Positions 31,157 to 41,307 are shown, numbered from the stretch's first letter. The stretch: DNA of 64,000 nucleotides from Micromonospora antibiotica (GCF_017599305.1 NZ_JAGFWR010000005.1:186001-250000), one strand, 5' to 3'. Numbers and translations: made by a program. Notes: a model not told the origin generated them from the letters alone.

Positions 31157-31744
31157 ATGATCACGTATTACGACGACCGGTCGGTGCAGGTCACCTCCAC
31201 CGCCATCCGGGTCGACGGTCGCGCCTTTCCGCTGGCCGAGATCGGCCTGGTCTGGCACCGCCGGGGCGACCGCTCCTGGCGGGTGCTCGCCGGACGGGGG
31301 GCGATCGGCGCCGCCCTGGCCGGCCCCCTGGTGGCTGCGGTGATCGGCATCGCGGTGGCGGTCTGGCTGCACCGCTCCCCCACCGTCACGCTCGCCATCG
31401 TCGGCGCGTCGGTGCTGGTCGGGCTGGCCGTCGGGCCGGTCGCCGACTTCCTCTTCGACCGCCTGGACCGCTCCTACGACCAGGGCAGCCGACAGCGTGA
31501 GCTGTGGGTCCGCTGGCATGGACGGCCGGTGCTGCTGCTGCGCACCGGCGACGCGCTGCGCTTCGGCCGGATCTACCGGGCGGTGCAGCGGGCGATGGAG
31601 AACACCGCGCCACCACCCCGGGCCGGCCACGACCCCGGGCCGCCGTTGCGCACGGAGCGCCACGGCGGGTCGACGGCCGGCACCGGGCGGCAGCACGCGA
31701 CCGGCTCGCCCGGCGACGGCCCCGGGCCCCGCCGCAGGTCGTAG
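31157..31744 (+). CDS. DUF6232-like membrane protein, paralogue 1
   Basis: 195 residues from ATG 31157: an N-terminal beta segment ([28 protein letters not shown]), two adjacent transmembrane helices (about 57-100), then [48 protein letters not shown]. The last 40 residues are a Gly/Arg/His-rich tail that the second copy lacks. I recognise the layout as DUF6232 but know no function for it. Confidence 0.8.
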   Translation: MITYYDDRSVQVTSTAIRVDGRAFPLAEIGLVWHRRGDRSWRVLAGRGAIGAALAGPLVAAVIGIAVAVWLHRSPTVTLAIVGASVLVGLAVGPVADFLFDRLDRSYDQGSRQRELWVRWHGRPVLLLRTGDALRFGRIYRAVQRAMENTAPPPRAGHDPGPPLRTERHGGSTAGTGRQHATGSPGDGPGPRRRS

Positions 31745-31890
31745 CCGTCCGCACCACCCGTCGTCCCGGGTACGGACCACCAGGTCACCGGGCCGGCGAA
31801 GCACCGGCCGACCGGCAGCCGGCCCCCAGGAGGGCCCGATCGACCGAACACGGCCCGGCACCGGCCGGCTGCGAACGGTTAGGGTTAGTG

Positions 31891-32373
31891 ATGACCCTCT
31901 ATTACCGGGACGACACGGTGCAGGTGACCTCCGAGTCGATCACGGCCGGCGGGCAGATCGTCCGGATCGCCGACGTGGCGTACGTCTGGCACGCCCGGGG
32001 GGCCACCACGATGGCCGTCCGGTCCCGCATCCTCGGACGCGGCGTACTGGTACTGCTGCTCTCGCTGCCCCCCTTGGTCGCCCTGGTCTGCGTGGTCTCA
32101 CTGCTCTGGTCGGCACAGGACCGCGGCGAATGGAAGCCGGCCCTGCTCGTGCTTGCCGCCTGCGCCGTCGGGGTGCTCGCCCTGCTGCCCTTCCTGGAGC
32201 TGCCGCTGGGCTGGCTGGACCGCTCCTACGAACGCGGCAACCGGGTCAACGAGCTGTGGGTGCAGCACCTCGGTCAGGAAGTGATGCTGCTGCGCACCCC
32301 CGACGCGCTACGGTTCGGACAGATCTACCGCGCCGTCCAACGCGCGGTCGAACAGCAGGGGGAACACCGATGA
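31891..32373 (+). CDS. DUF6232-like membrane protein, paralogue 2
   Basis: 160 residues with the same plan as the previous gene (TLYYRDDTVQVTSESITAGG; two helices; [46 protein letters not shown]). The C-terminal blocks are close enough to indicate tandem duplication. There is no strong ribosome site before ATG 31891; GTG 31888 is an alternative. It overlaps the next gene as ATGA. Confidence 0.82.
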   Translation: MTLYYRDDTVQVTSESITAGGQIVRIADVAYVWHARGATTMAVRSRILGRGVLVLLLSLPPLVALVCVVSLLWSAQDRGEWKPALLVLAACAVGVLALLPFLELPLGWLDRSYERGNRVNELWVQHLGQEVMLLRTPDALRFGQIYRAVQRAVEQQGEHR

Positions 32374-32741
32374 GCACCCGTCGCGGCGAGGCCGTCGCCC
32401 TGGCCGGTCTGCTCGCCCTGGCCGGCGTCACCCACTTCGCGAAGCCCCGCCCGTACGACCGGATCGTGCCCCGGGCACTGCCCGGACCCGCCCGCCGCTG
32501 GACGTACGCCAGTGGGGTGGTCGAGCTGCTGGTGGCGGCGGCGCTGGCGCACCCGGCCACCCGACGCCGGGGCGGTCTGGCCGCAGCGGCGCTGTTCACT
32601 GCGGTGTTCCCGGCCAACGTGCAGATGGCGGTGGACTGGCGACGGCAACCCCCGCTGCGCCGGGCGGTCGCCTACGGGCGGGTGCCCCTGCAGGCGCCGC
32701 TGATCTGGTGGGCGCTGCGGGTGGCCCGCGCCCGGCCGTGA
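32370..32741 (+). CDS. DoxX-family-like membrane protein
   Basis: 123 residues with four hydrophobic segments and the family pattern GVTHFAKPRPYDRIVPRALP, WTYASGVVELLVAAAL and ALFTAVFPANVQMAVDW. DoxX relatives sit in the membrane and are linked to redox partners, but this small type has no known activity. ATG 32370 overlaps the DUF6232 stop, so the two are coupled. Confidence 0.75.
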   Translation: MSTRRGEAVALAGLLALAGVTHFAKPRPYDRIVPRALPGPARRWTYASGVVELLVAAALAHPATRRRGGLAAAALFTAVFPANVQMAVDWRRQPPLRRAVAYGRVPLQAPLIWWALRVARARP

Positions 32742-32764
32742 CCCCCCGCTGCGCCGGCTGCGGG

Positions 32765-34480
32765 TCAGCTCAGGGGCAACGCGGTGGCGACCGGCCAGGC
32801 CAACAGGACCGCGCCCACCACCGCCGGTGACCACCGGGGCGCACCGGCCCGCCGCAGCACCGCCGCCCAGGCGGCCTGCCAACCGAGGAGCACCGCGAGC
32901 AGCGGCACCACCAGCAGTACGAACCCGGGGGCCAGCCCCACCACGGCCGCCCCGGTCAGCGCCGGCACGACCAGCGCGCCGACCGCCGCGTACCGCCAGC
33001 TCCGGCCGTCCGTCACCAGCTCGGCACCGGCCAGGAAGACCAGACAGGCGACCGCCACCACGGGCAGCAGCCACCACCGGGGGCCCACCGGCACGGCCCA
33101 GGTGAGGCCCAGGTGGATCGGCACGGCGACGGCGATCGCGGCGTACCCGGTCAGCAGCAGAACGGCGACCACGGACCGCACCGGCGTGCGGCCCCCGGGT
33201 GGCGCGGCGGCCGGGTCGGGCCCGCCGGCAGGAGCCGGGGCGGCGGGGACCGACGTGGCCGCGCCGACCTGGGTTGCAGCCGTGGCCGGGACGGCGGCCG
33301 GGGTTGCGGCCGGGGCCGGGGTTGCAGCCGGAGAGGTGGCCGCAGCCGGAGCGGTGGCCGCAGCCGGAGCGGTGGCCGCATCGAGGGCGGGGGGCCACGT
33401 GTGCAGCGGCCACCAGCGTGCGGCGGCCAGCAGGACGCCGGTGACCAGCAGGAAACCGGTGAGGTAACCACCCATCGCAAGGGGGAGCCGGTCGGTGGGC
33501 GTCACCGCACCCGACAGCACGCCCACGCCGATGGCGCACGCCGCCACCGCCACCACGACCGGGGCGACCGTGACCGGTCGGCCGGGCCCGCGGCGGGCGG
33601 ACGGCGGCACCCGCCGCGGGCCCAACAGCAGCGCCGCCAACGGGGCGAAGCCCAGCACGAACCCGAGCAACAGCAGCCCAGCCGGGACCAGCCGGGCGAC
33701 CGGTCGCGGTGCCGTGGTGCCGCCACCGCCGACCCAGGCGGCGACCTCCGCGTGGGTACGGCCGGCGAAGAGCACCGAGACGTGTTCCGTCCCCGGCACC
33801 ACCACCAGTCGTCGGCCGGCACCCCGGCGGGCGGTCGCCTCGGCGGTGGCGCGGAAGTCGGGGAACTCGAGACCGCCGACGATCAGCAGCAGCCCCTCCG
33901 GCCGGCCGTCGGGCAGCTCGCTGCCGTCGGGCAGTGAGATCGCCACGGTCCGGGCGATGTCGGGATGACTGGCGGCGTACCGGGTCACCGCGCCCGCGCC
34001 CATCGAGTCGCCGAGCAGCACTATCCGCGCCGGGTCGATGTCGGGCCGGCCGCGCAGGTGGGCGACGGCGACGGCCAGGTCGTGTTCGAGGACGGCACGG
34101 GAGTCGACGTCGTCGCGCCCCGCCCCGACCAGCGGTGCCGGATTACCGCCGTGCCCGGCGAAGTCGACCAGCAACGCGACCACACCCTGCCGGGCGAGCG
34201 TGTCGGCGAACGGACGCATCAGCCGGGCCGAACCGGCGAAACCGTGGGCGATCACCACCCCCGGCCGATGTCCCCGCGCCGGCCCGGCCCCCGTCCCGCC
34301 CGGTGTTTCGGCCCGTACCTCGGTCAACGGCACCCCGTCGACGGTCACCTGCCGGGTGGTCAGCCCGGCGTCCGCCCGGGACAGCCCGTAGCCGCCGGCG
34401 AACACGGCGAGCACGGCGAGGATCGCGAGGCCCGCCAGACCACGACCGGCCGGCGTCACCCCGCAGGGGCGGACCGACAT
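32765..34480 (-). CDS. Alpha/beta hydrolase fused to a multi-helix membrane domain
   Basis: 571 residues. An N-terminal signal-anchor helix (15-34) precedes an extracytoplasmic alpha/beta-hydrolase domain with nucleophile elbow GDSMGAG (Ser159), VIAHGFAGS as the oxyanion region and His233 in GTEHVSV. From about residue 265 come roughly nine hydrophobic helices. Between them, at about 360-425, lies an Ala/Pro/Thr-rich stretch of repeated PAAAT-type units, encoded by short DNA repeats around 33,250-33,380. The substrate is unknown: it may be an esterase or acyl hydrolase at the outer membrane face. Confidence 0.8.
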   Translation of the reverse strand: MSVRPCGVTPAGRGLAGLAILAVLAVFAGGYGLSRADAGLTTRQVTVDGVPLTEVRAETPGGTGAGPARGHRPGVVIAHGFAGSARLMRPFADTLARQGVVALLVDFAGHGGNPAPLVGAGRDDVDSRAVLEHDLAVAVAHLRGRPDIDPARIVLLGDSMGAGAVTRYAASHPDIARTVAISLPDGSELPDGRPEGLLLIVGGLEFPDFRATAEATARRGAGRRLVVVPGTEHVSVLFAGRTHAEVAAWVGGGGTTAPRPVARLVPAGLLLLGFVLGFAPLAALLLGPRRVPPSARRGPGRPVTVAPVVVAVAACAIGVGVLSGAVTPTDRLPLAMGGYLTGFLLVTGVLLAAARWWPLHTWPPALDAATAPAAATAPAAATSPAATPAPAATPAAVPATAATQVGAATSVPAAPAPAGGPDPAAAPPGGRTPVRSVVAVLLLTGYAAIAVAVPIHLGLTWAVPVGPRWWLLPVVAVACLVFLAGAELVTDGRSWRYAAVGALVVPALTGAAVVGLAPGFVLLVVPLLAVLLGWQAAWAAVLRRAGAPRWSPAVVGAVLLAWPVATALPLS

Positions 34481-34599
34481 GCCGGCACCCTACCGCCCGG
34501 CGCGACGGCCGCTTTCCGGCCGGCCCACACCCACGCCCCGGCCCTGACCGAACCCCCTGGCCCCGCCCCCGTTCCCGTCCCACCGTGGTCCCGCCGTCC

Positions 34600-34765
34600 C
34601 GGCCCCTGGTCCGGATCTGGCCCCGCCGCTGGTCCGGACCTGGCCCTGGCTGGGATCCCACCCCGGTCCGGACCTGGCCCCACCCCTGGCCCGGACCTGG
34701 CCCCGGCTGGGATCCCACCCCCGGTCCGGATCTGCTCCCGCCCCTGGTCCGGGTCTGGTCCCGTC
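34600..34765. repeat. GC-rich tandem repeat with about 57-bp period
   Basis: Units built on ctgggatcccacccc, ggtccggacctggccc and cccctggcccggacctgg recur; ctgggatccca is at 34650 and 34707. The 350-bp gap 34481-34831 between the divergent hydrolase and repeat-protein genes is otherwise empty apart from the immediate 5' region of the latter. Confidence 0.7.
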
Positions 34766-34831
34766 CCTAGGCCGGCCCGGCCCGACCGTGCCGACGGGCA
34801 GCACTGGCCGAGCCGACGCACACTGGGGGAC

Positions 34832-35644
34832 ATGGCCCTCTCCCTGCCCCGACCGACCGCCGTCGTCGGCCTCACCCGTGCCGCCCTCGACCAGGCGGTC
34901 GGGTCGGCCGCCTCGTTCGCCGCCGTGCCGGCCCGTGCCTTCGCCGTGCTCGACGGGGTGGAGGCGCTCCTGACCCGGATCAACGGGGTGGTGGACCGGA
35001 TCGAGGAGACCCTGGACCGGACCGACCGGGTGCTCACCGACGCCGAGACGGCGGTGCGTGAGGTGGCGGTGATCAGCACGGCGGCCACCACGGCCATCGT
35101 GCAGGCCACCGAGGTCGCCGGGGCGGCGGCCGTGGTGGTGGCCGAGGCCGAACGGGTCTCCGGGGCGGCAGCCGTGGTGGTGGCCGAGGCCGGACAGGTC
35201 GCCGGGGCGGCAGCCGGCCTGGTGGCCGAGGCCGGACAGGTGTCCCGGGCCGCCGGCACCGTGATCGCCGAGGCCGGGGCGGTGGCGGGTCGGGCCGCCG
35301 GCACGGTGGCCACCGCTGAGGGCGCCGCCACCGTCGCGGCGGAGCTGCTGACCGCGTACGAGCCGGCCTTGCGTCGGGGTGCGCCGATGGCGAACCGGTT
35401 CGTCGCCGAGCTGAGCCACGAGGAGGTGGTCGCGGCGATCCGGCTGGTCGACGAGCTGCCCAAGCTCAAGGAGCACCTGACCTCGGACGTGCTGCCGATC
35501 CTGGCCACCCTGGACCGGGTCGGCCCGGACCTGCACGACCTGCTCGACGTGACCCGCGACCTCAAGCTCGCCGTCGCCGGCATCCCCGGCCTCGGCATGT
35601 TGCGCCGCCGGGGCGAACGGCTCAGCGACGACCCGGCCGGCTGA
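34832..35644 (+). CDS. Ala/Val-rich helical protein with 14-residue repeats
   Basis: 270 residues, no signal peptide. Residues 45-90 are coiled-coil-like (LLTRINGVVDRIEETLDRTDRV...). Residues 95-166 hold five copies of a 14-residue repeat of type VAGAAAVVVAEAER, predicted as an amphipathic helix and encoded by 42-bp DNA repeats. The C-terminus (HEEVVAAIRLVDELPKLKEHL...DLHDLLDVTRDLKLAVAGIPGL) is conserved-looking. The pattern recalls phasin- or apolipoprotein-like surface binders, but I recognise no named family with confidence. Confidence 0.75.
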   Translation: MALSLPRPTAVVGLTRAALDQAVGSAASFAAVPARAFAVLDGVEALLTRINGVVDRIEETLDRTDRVLTDAETAVREVAVISTAATTAIVQATEVAGAAAVVVAEAERVSGAAAVVVAEAGQVAGAAAGLVAEAGQVSRAAGTVIAEAGAVAGRAAGTVATAEGAATVAAELLTAYEPALRRGAPMANRFVAELSHEEVVAAIRLVDELPKLKEHLTSDVLPILATLDRVGPDLHDLLDVTRDLKLAVAGIPGLGMLRRRGERLSDDPAG

Positions 35645-35702
35645 GCCACCGGTCAGCAGGATGACGCCGGGCCGGGCCGCGCGGTCGGTCCGGCGGCCGG
35701 GG

Positions 35703-35850
35703 CGATCGCGACGTCGGCGACAGGGCGGACGGGAGGCGACCGTCGGGGCGATCGCGACGTCGGCGACACGCCGGGCCGGGCCGCGACGGGAGGCGACCGT
35801 CGGGGCGATCGCGGCGTCGGCGACAGGGCGGGCCGGGACGCGACCGTCGG
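35703..35850. repeat. Tandem repeat of about 46-57 bp
   Basis: Blocks starting cgatcgcgacgtcggcgaca (third copy with gcggcg) begin at 35703, 35749 and 35806, each followed by a cgggaggcgaccgtcgggg-like segment. It is non-coding and lies between the repeat protein and ribokinase stop codons. Confidence 0.75.
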
Positions 35851-35927
35851 GGCGGGTGGTGGACCGGGCTCGCGGTCGGGCGGTCGGTACGCCGACGTTC
35901 CCGTGCCGGCCGGCCCCGCCCCGCTCG

Positions 35928-36842
35928 TCACGGGGTGTACAGGGCGTCGATCTCGGCACGGCGGGGCAGGGCCACGGACGCGCCGAGCCGGCGGACGCAG
36001 GCCGCACCGGCCGCTGCCGCCCAGCGCACCGCGTCGACCACCTCGCGACCCTCACCCCAGGCCACGGCCAGGGCGGCGGTGAACGCGTCTCCGGCGGCGG
36101 TCGTGTCGACCACGTCCACGGCGACGGGTGGCACGTGCACGGCCCGGCCGTCCCGCTCGACGTACCAGGCGCCCTCGCCGCCGAGGGTGAGTACCGCCCT
36201 GGGCACCAGGGCCAGCAGCGCCGCCGGCTCCTCGCGCCCCCGGCCGGTGAGCAGCTGCGCCTCGGTCTCGTTGACCACCAACAGGTCCACCGCGGCGAGG
36301 AGCTCGGCGGGCACCTGCCGGGCCGGCGCGGCGTTGAGGATCACCCGGGTACCGGCGGCACGGGCGGCCACCGCCGCCTCGGTCACCGTCTCGACCGGGA
36401 TCTCCAACTGGGCGACCAGCACGTCCGCCCCGCGTACGACGTCCAGCTCGGCGTCGGTGAGCGCGGTGAAGGCGGCGTTCGCGCCGGGGGTGACCAGGAT
36501 GGCGTTCTCCCCGGCGGCGTTGACCATGACCAGCGCCACCCCGGACGCCCCGTACACCACCCGCAGATGGCTGGTGTCCACCTGCGCGGCGGTGATCCGG
36601 GCCCGCAGGGTGACCCCGAACGAGTCGGAGCCGAGCGCGCCGAGGAAGGTGCAGGCGGCCCCGGCCCGGACGGCGCCGACGGCCTGGTTGGCGCCCTTAC
36701 CACCAGGCACCATCACGAAGTCGTCGCCGAGCACCGTCTCGCCGGGCCGGGGCAGCCTCGGTCCGGCCCCGACCACGTCCATGTTCGCGCTGCCCACCAC
36801 GACGATCCGGCTCTGCCGCACCCCACCTCCCACCGACACCAC
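35928..36842 (-). CDS. rbsK: Ribokinase
   Basis: A 304-residue PfkB-family sugar kinase: VVVGSANMDVV near the start, the substrate motif GGKGANQAVGAVRAG, and the anion-hole/catalytic motif DTTAAGDAFTAAL (family consensus DTTGAGD). It phosphorylates ribose, or possibly another pentose or nucleoside. No ribose transporter or rbsD is adjacent, so the sugar is inferred from family only. The N-terminal few residues before QSRIVVVGS may not be translated. Confidence 0.88.
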   Translation of the reverse strand: MVSVGGGVRQSRIVVVGSANMDVVGAGPRLPRPGETVLGDDFVMVPGGKGANQAVGAVRAGAACTFLGALGSDSFGVTLRARITAAQVDTSHLRVVYGASGVALVMVNAAGENAILVTPGANAAFTALTDAELDVVRGADVLVAQLEIPVETVTEAAVAARAAGTRVILNAAPARQVPAELLAAVDLLVVNETEAQLLTGRGREEPAALLALVPRAVLTLGGEGAWYVERDGRAVHVPPVAVDVVDTTAAGDAFTAALAVAWGEGREVVDAVRWAAAAGAACVRRLGASVALPRRAEIDALYTP

Positions 36843-36912
36843 GCCCTCCCCACCGCCCCGCCGGACACGACCACGACGAGTCTAAATCCCCACCCTCGCC
36901 CACCCATCCCGT

Positions 36913-36982
36913 CGATCATGGACTTACGGTGGCCGCAAAAGGGGCATGGGAGGGCGTTTCCCCCACCACAACTCCATGATCG
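36913..36982. repeat. Imperfect 20-bp inverted repeat upstream of ribokinase
   Basis: CGATCATGGACTTACGGTGG (36913-36932) is complementary to 36963-36982 at 17 of 20 positions around a 30-nt loop. It sits in the 174-bp gap between the ABC ATPase stop and the ribokinase start. The sequence differs from the 16.7-kb element but has the same architecture. Confidence 0.65.
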
Positions 36983-37016
36983 AAGTGGGGGTGGGGTGGG
37001 GTGGGGCAGGGTGGGG

Positions 37017-37859
<843 letters not shown>

Positions 37860-37949
37860 CCACGCAGCCCGAGACCGCCCCCCACGGGCGGTGGCCCGGC
37901 CATAGGGTGGGGCACCGTGTCATTGGTCACCACACCCGGAGGACGGCCC

Positions 37950-37982
37950 ATGCCCGTGAGCGACGAGGAGCGGTGCGGATGA
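37950..37982 (+). other. Possible 10-codon upstream reading frame coupled to the ABC gene
   Basis: ATG 37950 has a strong GGAGG site 7 nt upstream and encodes 10 residues (MPVSDEERCG). Its TGA overlaps the ABC ATPase start codon as ATGA. The arrangement would allow coupled translation. The peptide itself is probably without function. Confidence 0.35.
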
Positions 37983-39010
37983 GCGCGGTCATCGAGATAG
38001 CCGGTCTGCGCAAGACGTTCCGTACCCTGCGCCGGGGCAGCCGGGTGGCGGTGGACGGTTTCGACATGGTCGTCGAGGCGGGCCAGGTGCACGGCTTCCT
38101 CGGCCCCAACGGCTCCGGCAAGACCACCACGCTGCGCGCCCTGCTGGGGCTGGTCAACGCCGATGCCGGTGAGCTGCGGGTACTGGGCGCGTCGGCCCCG
38201 GAGCAGTTGGGTCGGGTCGCCGGGCGGGTCGGCGCGATCGTGGAGAGCCCGCAGTTCTTCGGCAACTTCACCGGGCACCGTACGTTGCGGTTGCTGGCGG
38301 TCGCCGGGGGTGTGCCGACGTCGCGGGTGGACGAGGTGCTCGACCAGGTGGGTCTGCGGGACCGGGGCGAGGACCGGGTGAAGGGCTATTCGCTGGGCAT
38401 GAAGCAGCGTCTCGCCGTCGCGTCGGCGTTGCTGAAGAACCCGGAGCTGCTGATCCTGGACGAGCCGGCGAACGGCCTGGACCCGGCCGGTATGCGGGAG
38501 ATGCGCGAGCTGATGCGCACCCTCGCCGAGGCCGGGGTGACCGTGCTGGTGTCGAGCCACCTGCTCGCCGAGATCCAGCTGATCTGCGACCACGTCACGA
38601 TCATCGCGCGGGGGCGTCGGGTGGCCGCCGGTCGGGTGGACGACGTGCTGGCCGGGCACGACCCGCACGAGTGGCGGGTCCGGGTGGCCGAGCCGGAGCG
38701 GGGCGCGGAGCTGCTGCGGATGGTCGGGCTGACGGTCACCGTCCACCCAGACGACGTGCTGGTGGTCGGGGGCGCACCGGAGTCGGAACTGATCAGCAGC
38801 ACCCTCGGCGGCCAGGGCCTGTGGGTCCGCGAACTGACCCCGATCCGGCCGGACCTGGAGAGTGTCTTCCTCGAACTCACCGCCGGGGCGACCCCACCCC
38901 GGCAGTCGGACGGCACCGCTGCGGACGACGCCCTCCCCGCTGACACCGGCGCCGCCGCTGAGCCGCTGATCGAACTTGACCGGACCGAAGGTCGGAGGGT
39001 GGACGCGTGA
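37979..39010 (+). CDS. ABC exporter ATP-binding protein
   Basis: 343 residues: Walker A GPNGSGKTTT, signature YSLGMKQRLAVASALL, Walker B LLILDEPANGLDP, H-loop VSSHLLAEI. The bacitracin-type (BcrA/CcmA-like) ATPase plus a C-terminal extension ending in an acidic, low-complexity tail after about residue 300. ATG 37979 has GAGGAG upstream and abuts a possible short leader frame. It overlaps the permease gene by GTGA, forming a two-gene exporter operon of unknown substrate. Confidence 0.92.
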   Translation: MSAVIEIAGLRKTFRTLRRGSRVAVDGFDMVVEAGQVHGFLGPNGSGKTTTLRALLGLVNADAGELRVLGASAPEQLGRVAGRVGAIVESPQFFGNFTGHRTLRLLAVAGGVPTSRVDEVLDQVGLRDRGEDRVKGYSLGMKQRLAVASALLKNPELLILDEPANGLDPAGMREMRELMRTLAEAGVTVLVSSHLLAEIQLICDHVTIIARGRRVAAGRVDDVLAGHDPHEWRVRVAEPERGAELLRMVGLTVTVHPDDVLVVGGAPESELISSTLGGQGLWVRELTPIRPDLESVFLELTAGATPPRQSDGTAADDALPADTGAAAEPLIELDRTEGRRVDA

Positions 39011-40020
39011 ACCTGGTCCGTGCCGAGGTGGAGCGGTTGGCCGCCCGACGCTTCGTCCAACTGATGGTGCTGCTGCTCGCGGTGGCCTTCACGGTGACCA
39101 CCGCGACCACCCTGCTCGGCTCGCACCGGCCGACGACGCAGGAGATGTACGCCGCGCAGACGCAGGCCGCGCAGGCGGTGGCCGCGATGGAGGCGGACCA
39201 CACCCGCTGCCTGCGGATCAGGGCGGGCGAGATCCCGATCATGGAGGACGCCGGGTACGTGCCGGCCGACTGCGGGGAGCTGGACCCGGCGCGGATGGAG
39301 CGGCTGCCGCTGGCCACCGACTACCTCACCTCGGTCTTCGTCTTCTCCGAGGAGGCGCGGGGGCTGCTCTACTTCCTGATCGCGTTCCTGGTGCTGTTCG
39401 GCTTCCTGGTGGGCGCGTCGTACATCGGGGCCGACCTGAACTCCGGCGGGGTGGTCAACCTGCTGCTGTGGCGGCCGGGTCGACTCACCGTGCTCGGCAC
39501 GAAGTTGGGCACCCTGGTCGGGGTGGTGGCCGCGCTGTCGGTGCTGGCGTCGGCGCTCTACCTGGGCACCTTCTGGACGATCGGGCAGACGGCCGGTGTG
39601 CCGGGCCCGCTGGGCGGGGAGTTCTGGGGGCAGCTCGGCGCCATCTACGGGCGGGGTCTGGTGCTGGTGCTGCTGACGACGGTGCTCGGCTTCGGGATCG
39701 CCACGTTGGGCCGGCACACCTCGGCGGCGCTCGGCGCGGTCGCCGCGTACGCCGTGGTCTGGGAGCTGGGCGCCCGGCTGGTGCTGCAGATCCTCGACGT
39801 GGCCCGGGCGGACCTGTTGATGCTCTCCAACTACCTGGGCGCGTGGTTGTCCGGTCGGTTGGAGCTCTGGGACGACCGGGGTTGTCCGCCGGGCAGCGGC
39901 GTCTGCGACGGCGGCACCTACGTGATCACCTGGGGACCGGCGCTGCTGGTGCTGTTGGCGCTGACCGGTGCGGTCACCGGGTCCGCGTTCGCCGCCTTCC
40001 GCCGCCGCGACCTGCTCTAG
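39007..40020 (+). CDS. ABC exporter permease
   Basis: 337 residues, starting GTG 39007 within the ATPase stop (GTGA). It has about six membrane helices: one at 17-37, a group from about 118 to 260 and one at the C-terminus. A large extracytoplasmic loop at about 40-105 carries two cysteines (TRCLRIRAG; PADCGELD), and a late loop has CPPGSGVCDGG; these could form disulfides. This is the BcrB-like ABC-2 permease layout. Confidence 0.88.
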   Translation: MNLVRAEVERLAARRFVQLMVLLLAVAFTVTTATTLLGSHRPTTQEMYAAQTQAAQAVAAMEADHTRCLRIRAGEIPIMEDAGYVPADCGELDPARMERLPLATDYLTSVFVFSEEARGLLYFLIAFLVLFGFLVGASYIGADLNSGGVVNLLLWRPGRLTVLGTKLGTLVGVVAALSVLASALYLGTFWTIGQTAGVPGPLGGEFWGQLGAIYGRGLVLVLLTTVLGFGIATLGRHTSAALGAVAAYAVVWELGARLVLQILDVARADLLMLSNYLGAWLSGRLELWDDRGCPPGSGVCDGGTYVITWGPALLVLLALTGAVTGSAFAAFRRRDLL

Positions 40021-40115
40021 TCGACGGCCCACCGCGCCACACCCGACAACATTTTGCCGAGTACGACGAGCTAGTGAAGTATTCCTTCATGATGGCGAGC
40101 GGGCGGGGTGGGCGG

Positions 40116-41291
40116 TCACCCGACGGTCGACCCGAACACCTCGTCCCGGACGGCGTCCAGCGCGGTGCGCAGCGCCCCCCGCAGGATCGGCTCCTCGGTC
40201 AGCCCGGTCGGCACCACCCGGGGCCGGACCAGGGTGATCGCCGCCACCTCGTGCTGCACCCGCTCGGCCAGCGCCGCGCCACCGGCCTGCCCGACCTCAC
40301 CGGCCAGCACCACCAGCGGCGGGTCCAGCACCACGCAGGTGCTGGCCACGCCGAGGGCGAGCCGGCGGGCGAGTTCGTCGAGGAGCGGGCCACCGGCGGT
40401 GCCGGCGGCGATGGCGGCGCGCACCGCGTCGGCCGCGTCGGGCGCGTCGACGCCGTGCTCACGGGCCACCGCCCGGACCGCGTCCGCCCCGGCGAGCTGC
40501 TGGAACGCCGGCTTGGCCCGGCGCGAGACGTCCCGGGGGATCGGCACCCCCGGCACCGGCAGGTAACCGATCTCGCCGGCCGCGCCGCTGCTGCCGTGGT
40601 GCAGCCGGCCACCCAGCATGATCGCCAGGCCGACGCCGGCACCCACCCAGACCAGCACGAAATCCGTCATCCCCTGCGCCGCCCCGGACTGCGCCTCCGC
40701 GACGGCGGCCAGGTTGACGTCGTTCTCGAACACGACCGGGGTGTGCAGGTCCTCCCGCAGCGCGGCGAGCAGCCCCCGGTGCCAGCGGGGCAGGTTGAAG
40801 GCGAAGGTGATGTCGCCGGTGGTCGGGTCGACCAGACCCGGGGTGCCGAGCACCACCCGCCGTACGTTGTCCAGGTGCGCGCCGGCCCGGCTGGCCGCCT
40901 GCACCACCGCGGTGTGCACCACGCCGACCGGGTCGTCGGTGTCCCGGGTGGACTGTTCGACCTGGCTGACCACCGCACCGGTGATGTCCGCGCAGGCGGC
41001 CACCACCCGCTCCGCCCCCACGTCCACCCCGACCACGTACGCGCTGCCCGGTCGGACGGCGTAGAGCTGCGCGTTCGGCCCCCGCCCACCGGCCTGCTCG
41101 CCGACCCGGGCGACCAGACCCCGCTCCTCCAGCCGCTCGACCAGCTGCGAGGCGGTGACCTTGGACAGGCCGGTCAGCTCACCGAGGCGGGCCCGGGTGA
41201 GCGGGCCGCGTTCGAGCAGGAGTTCCAGCGCCGCACGGTCGTTGAGCGCCCGCAACAGTCGGGGGGTGCCGGGCAGCCGGGTCGCACTCAT
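40116..41291 (-). CDS. ROK-family transcriptional regulator
   Basis: 391 residues. An N-terminal winged helix (RGPLTRARLGELTGLSKVTASQLVERLEERGLV) is followed by a ROK sugar-kinase-like domain (VVGVDVGAERVVAA; GTPGLVDPTTGDI; ENDVNLAAVAEA; GAAGEIGYLPV). The usual ROK zinc cysteines are missing. ATG 41291 has GGA at usable spacing. It is divergent from the GH3 glycosidase gene, with a palindrome between, so local control of that gene by an amino sugar or its phosphate is the simple expectation. Confidence 0.9.
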   Translation of the reverse strand: MSATRLPGTPRLLRALNDRAALELLLERGPLTRARLGELTGLSKVTASQLVERLEERGLVARVGEQAGGRGPNAQLYAVRPGSAYVVGVDVGAERVVAACADITGAVVSQVEQSTRDTDDPVGVVHTAVVQAASRAGAHLDNVRRVVLGTPGLVDPTTGDITFAFNLPRWHRGLLAALREDLHTPVVFENDVNLAAVAEAQSGAAQGMTDFVLVWVGAGVGLAIMLGGRLHHGSSGAAGEIGYLPVPGVPIPRDVSRRAKPAFQQLAGADAVRAVAREHGVDAPDAADAVRAAIAAGTAGGPLLDELARRLALGVASTCVVLDPPLVVLAGEVGQAGGAALAERVQHEVAAITLVRPRVVPTGLTEEPILRGALRTALDAVRDEVFGSTVG

Positions 41292-41307
41292 GCCACGTCC
41301 TCTGTTT

